Assembly (NCBI GenBank): GCA_002395065.1
Contig: DGVS01000006.1
Location: forward strand, 32,472 to 96,471
Source of the DNA: Caryophanales bacterium UBA4278
GTDB lineage: Bacteria > Bacillota_I > Bacilli_A > RFN20 > CAG-826
Length of the DNA: 64,000 bases
Reading direction: 5' to 3'
The position numbers were made by a program, and so were the translations under genes. The notes under the pieces were generated by a model, which saw only the letters and a list, made by a program, of their open reading frames with translations, had not been told where the DNA came from and ran no database searches. Positions 62,955 to 64,000 of this stretch are shown here, one piece after another (within the stretch, counting starts at the first letter, position 1; the number at the start of each line of letters is the position of its first letter).

Positions 62955-64000
62955 ATGTTTAATAAAGAGATTAAACCACTAAAAAAGCACATTTACTTAA
63001 GCTCACCAACAATGCATGGCGAAGAGATTAAATACGTTCAAGAAGCATACGAAACCAATTGGATGTCGACACTAGGTAAAAACATTGATGAAGTTGAAAA
63101 AGAGTGTGCAACCAAAATTGGCGTTAAATATTCTGTCGGTTTATCATGTGGAACTTCAGCATTACATCTTGCAATTAAACTAGCAGGTGTTGAACGTGGT
63201 GATTATGTTTTCTGCTCAGATATGACGTTCAGTGCCACTGTTAATCCTGTTGTGTACGAAGGTGGAATACCTATCTTTATTGATTCTGAATATGAAACAT
63301 GGAACATGGACCCAAGAGCATTAGAAAAAGCTTTTAGTTTATATCCGCAAGTTAAAGTGGTGGTAGTTGCCCATTTATATGGCACGCCAGGGAAGATTGA
63401 TGAGATTAAAGCTATTTGTGATAAATATAACGCAATCCTCATAGAAGACGCCGCTGAATCGTTTGGAGCTACATATAAAGGAAAACAAACTGGTTCGTTT
63501 GGAAAATATAACGTTATTTCGTTTAATGGCAACAAAATTATTACTGGATCATGTGGTGGTATGCTTTTAACTGATGATGAGAACGCTGCTAAATTAGCAA
63601 GAAAATGGTCTACTCAATCTAGAGAGCCAGCACCTTGGTATCAGCATGTCGATTTAGGATATAATTACCGTTTATCTAACGTTGTCGCAGGTGTTATCAG
63701 GGGTCAACTTCCACACCTAGAAGAGCATATTGCTCAAAAGAAAGCTATTTATAATAGGTATAAAAAAGCATTTAAAGGATTGCCAGTTAAGATGAATCCA
63801 TTTGATGGTAATAGTAGTGTTCCTAACTTTTGGTTATCGTGTTTAATCATCGATAAAGATTCAATGTGCAAACAAGTTAGAACTGATTTGGGATATAAAT
63901 ATGAAAAAAAACATAGAAAAACATGTCCTAGTGAAATATTAGAAGTCCTCGCAAAGCATGATGCAGAGGGTAGACCTATTTGGAAACCAATGCATATGCA
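62955..64000 (+). CDS. DegT/DnrJ/EryC1-type sugar aminotransferase (PglE-like), cut by the window end
   Basis: Open from ATG 62955 to the window edge (348 codons visible; family about 360-400). GGAGG precedes the ATG. Visible motifs: GLSCGTSALHLAIKLAG (PLP phosphate cup), FIDSEYETWNMD, EDAAESFGATYKGK, and SFNGNKIITG with the PLP-binding Lys. It should aminate the 4-keto sugar made by the dehydratase upstream. The C-terminal end is outside the window. Confidence 0.88.
   Translation, partial: MFNKEIKPLKKHIYLSSPTMHGEEIKYVQEAYETNWMSTLGKNIDEVEKECATKIGVKYSVGLSCGTSALHLAIKLAGVERGDYVFCSDMTFSATVNPVVYEGGIPIFIDSEYETWNMDPRALEKAFSLYPQVKVVVVAHLYGTPGKIDEIKAICDKYNAILIEDAAESFGATYKGKQTGSFGKYNVISFNGNKIITGSCGGMLLTDDENAAKLARKWSTQSREPAPWYQHVDLGYNYRLSNVVAGVIRGQLPHLEEHIAQKKAIYNRYKKAFKGLPVKMNPFDGNSSVPNFWLSCLIIDKDSMCKQVRTDLGYKYEKKHRKTCPSEILEVLAKHDAEGRPIWKPMHM

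Noticed and set aside
1..64000. Mollicute code with TGA as Trp
   Set aside because: Several genes end at TGA with overlapping ATGA starts (18823, 31652, 49538, 62325) and Trp codons are TGG.

Overview
The window is AT-rich and densely coded. It has features typical of an uncultured gut Firmicute from the Bacilli/Mollicutes-related (RF39- or Erysipelotrichales-like) lineages: short lipoprotein signals, many Ig-like or collagen-like surface proteins, no LPXTG signals, and many toxin-antitoxin (TA) or defence genes. The code is standard: TGA ends several genes (for example at 25815, 18826 and 62328) and Trp is TGG. No rRNA, tRNA or CRISPR array was seen. Many genes start at, or a few bases after, the predicted transcription start of a TATAAT/TAAAAT promoter, so leaderless mRNAs look common.

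Layout. 1-1610: tandem array of six small type I TA modules (27-29 residue hydrophobic peptides, each with a convergent antisense RNA). 1721-10613: FakA-like kinase, then an ABC exporter operon (membrane domain fused to ATPase, permease, exported protein) and a beta-helix lipoprotein. 10769-15701: YhcG-like nuclease, MacB-like ABC transporter, RlmD-type methyltransferase. 16123-19515: AbiE-like TA pair, two small unknown genes (one Cys-rich), a recombinase-like remnant. 19574-30724: 5'-nucleotidase lipoprotein, Pr6Pr-like membrane protein, TIR-methyltransferase fusion, aquaporin, RHH-nucleotidyltransferase fusion, uracil/xanthine permease, sirtuin, TerB-like protein, DUF2779 nuclease.

30717-33812: HipA/CtkA-like kinase with an RHH antitoxin and an 18-bp operator, twin predicted small RNAs, and a RhuM-PLD protein sharing a 43-nt leader with the YhcG gene. 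33833-47646: two large surface proteins with long structured 5' leaders whose last 74 nt are identical. Between them lie an ISL3-type IS with target duplication, an AAA ATPase, a CBS protein, a lone XRE regulator between two structured repeats, and a triple NUMOD1-like protein. A lipoprotein follows.

47883-56554: accessory/defence region with a chimeric AbiE/YhcG scar, a DUF3990 putative ADP-ribosyltransferase with an unfamiliar HTH partner, and a 1397-residue tandem-TIR protein. 56069-60325: a collagen-like/LRR lipoprotein, apparently under a phase-variable (CT)8 promoter, flanked by two near-identical deoxyinosine glycosylase genes. 60457-64000: start of a bacillosamine-type (PglF/PglC/PglE-like) glycan operon, cut by the window end.

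Strongest candidates for new biology: the six-unit type I TA array with compensatory 5'-3' pairing, the CT-repeat promoter of the collagen-like protein, the structured leaders of the two surface proteins, the twin small RNAs at 32222-32380, and the DUF3990/HTH/tandem-TIR block.
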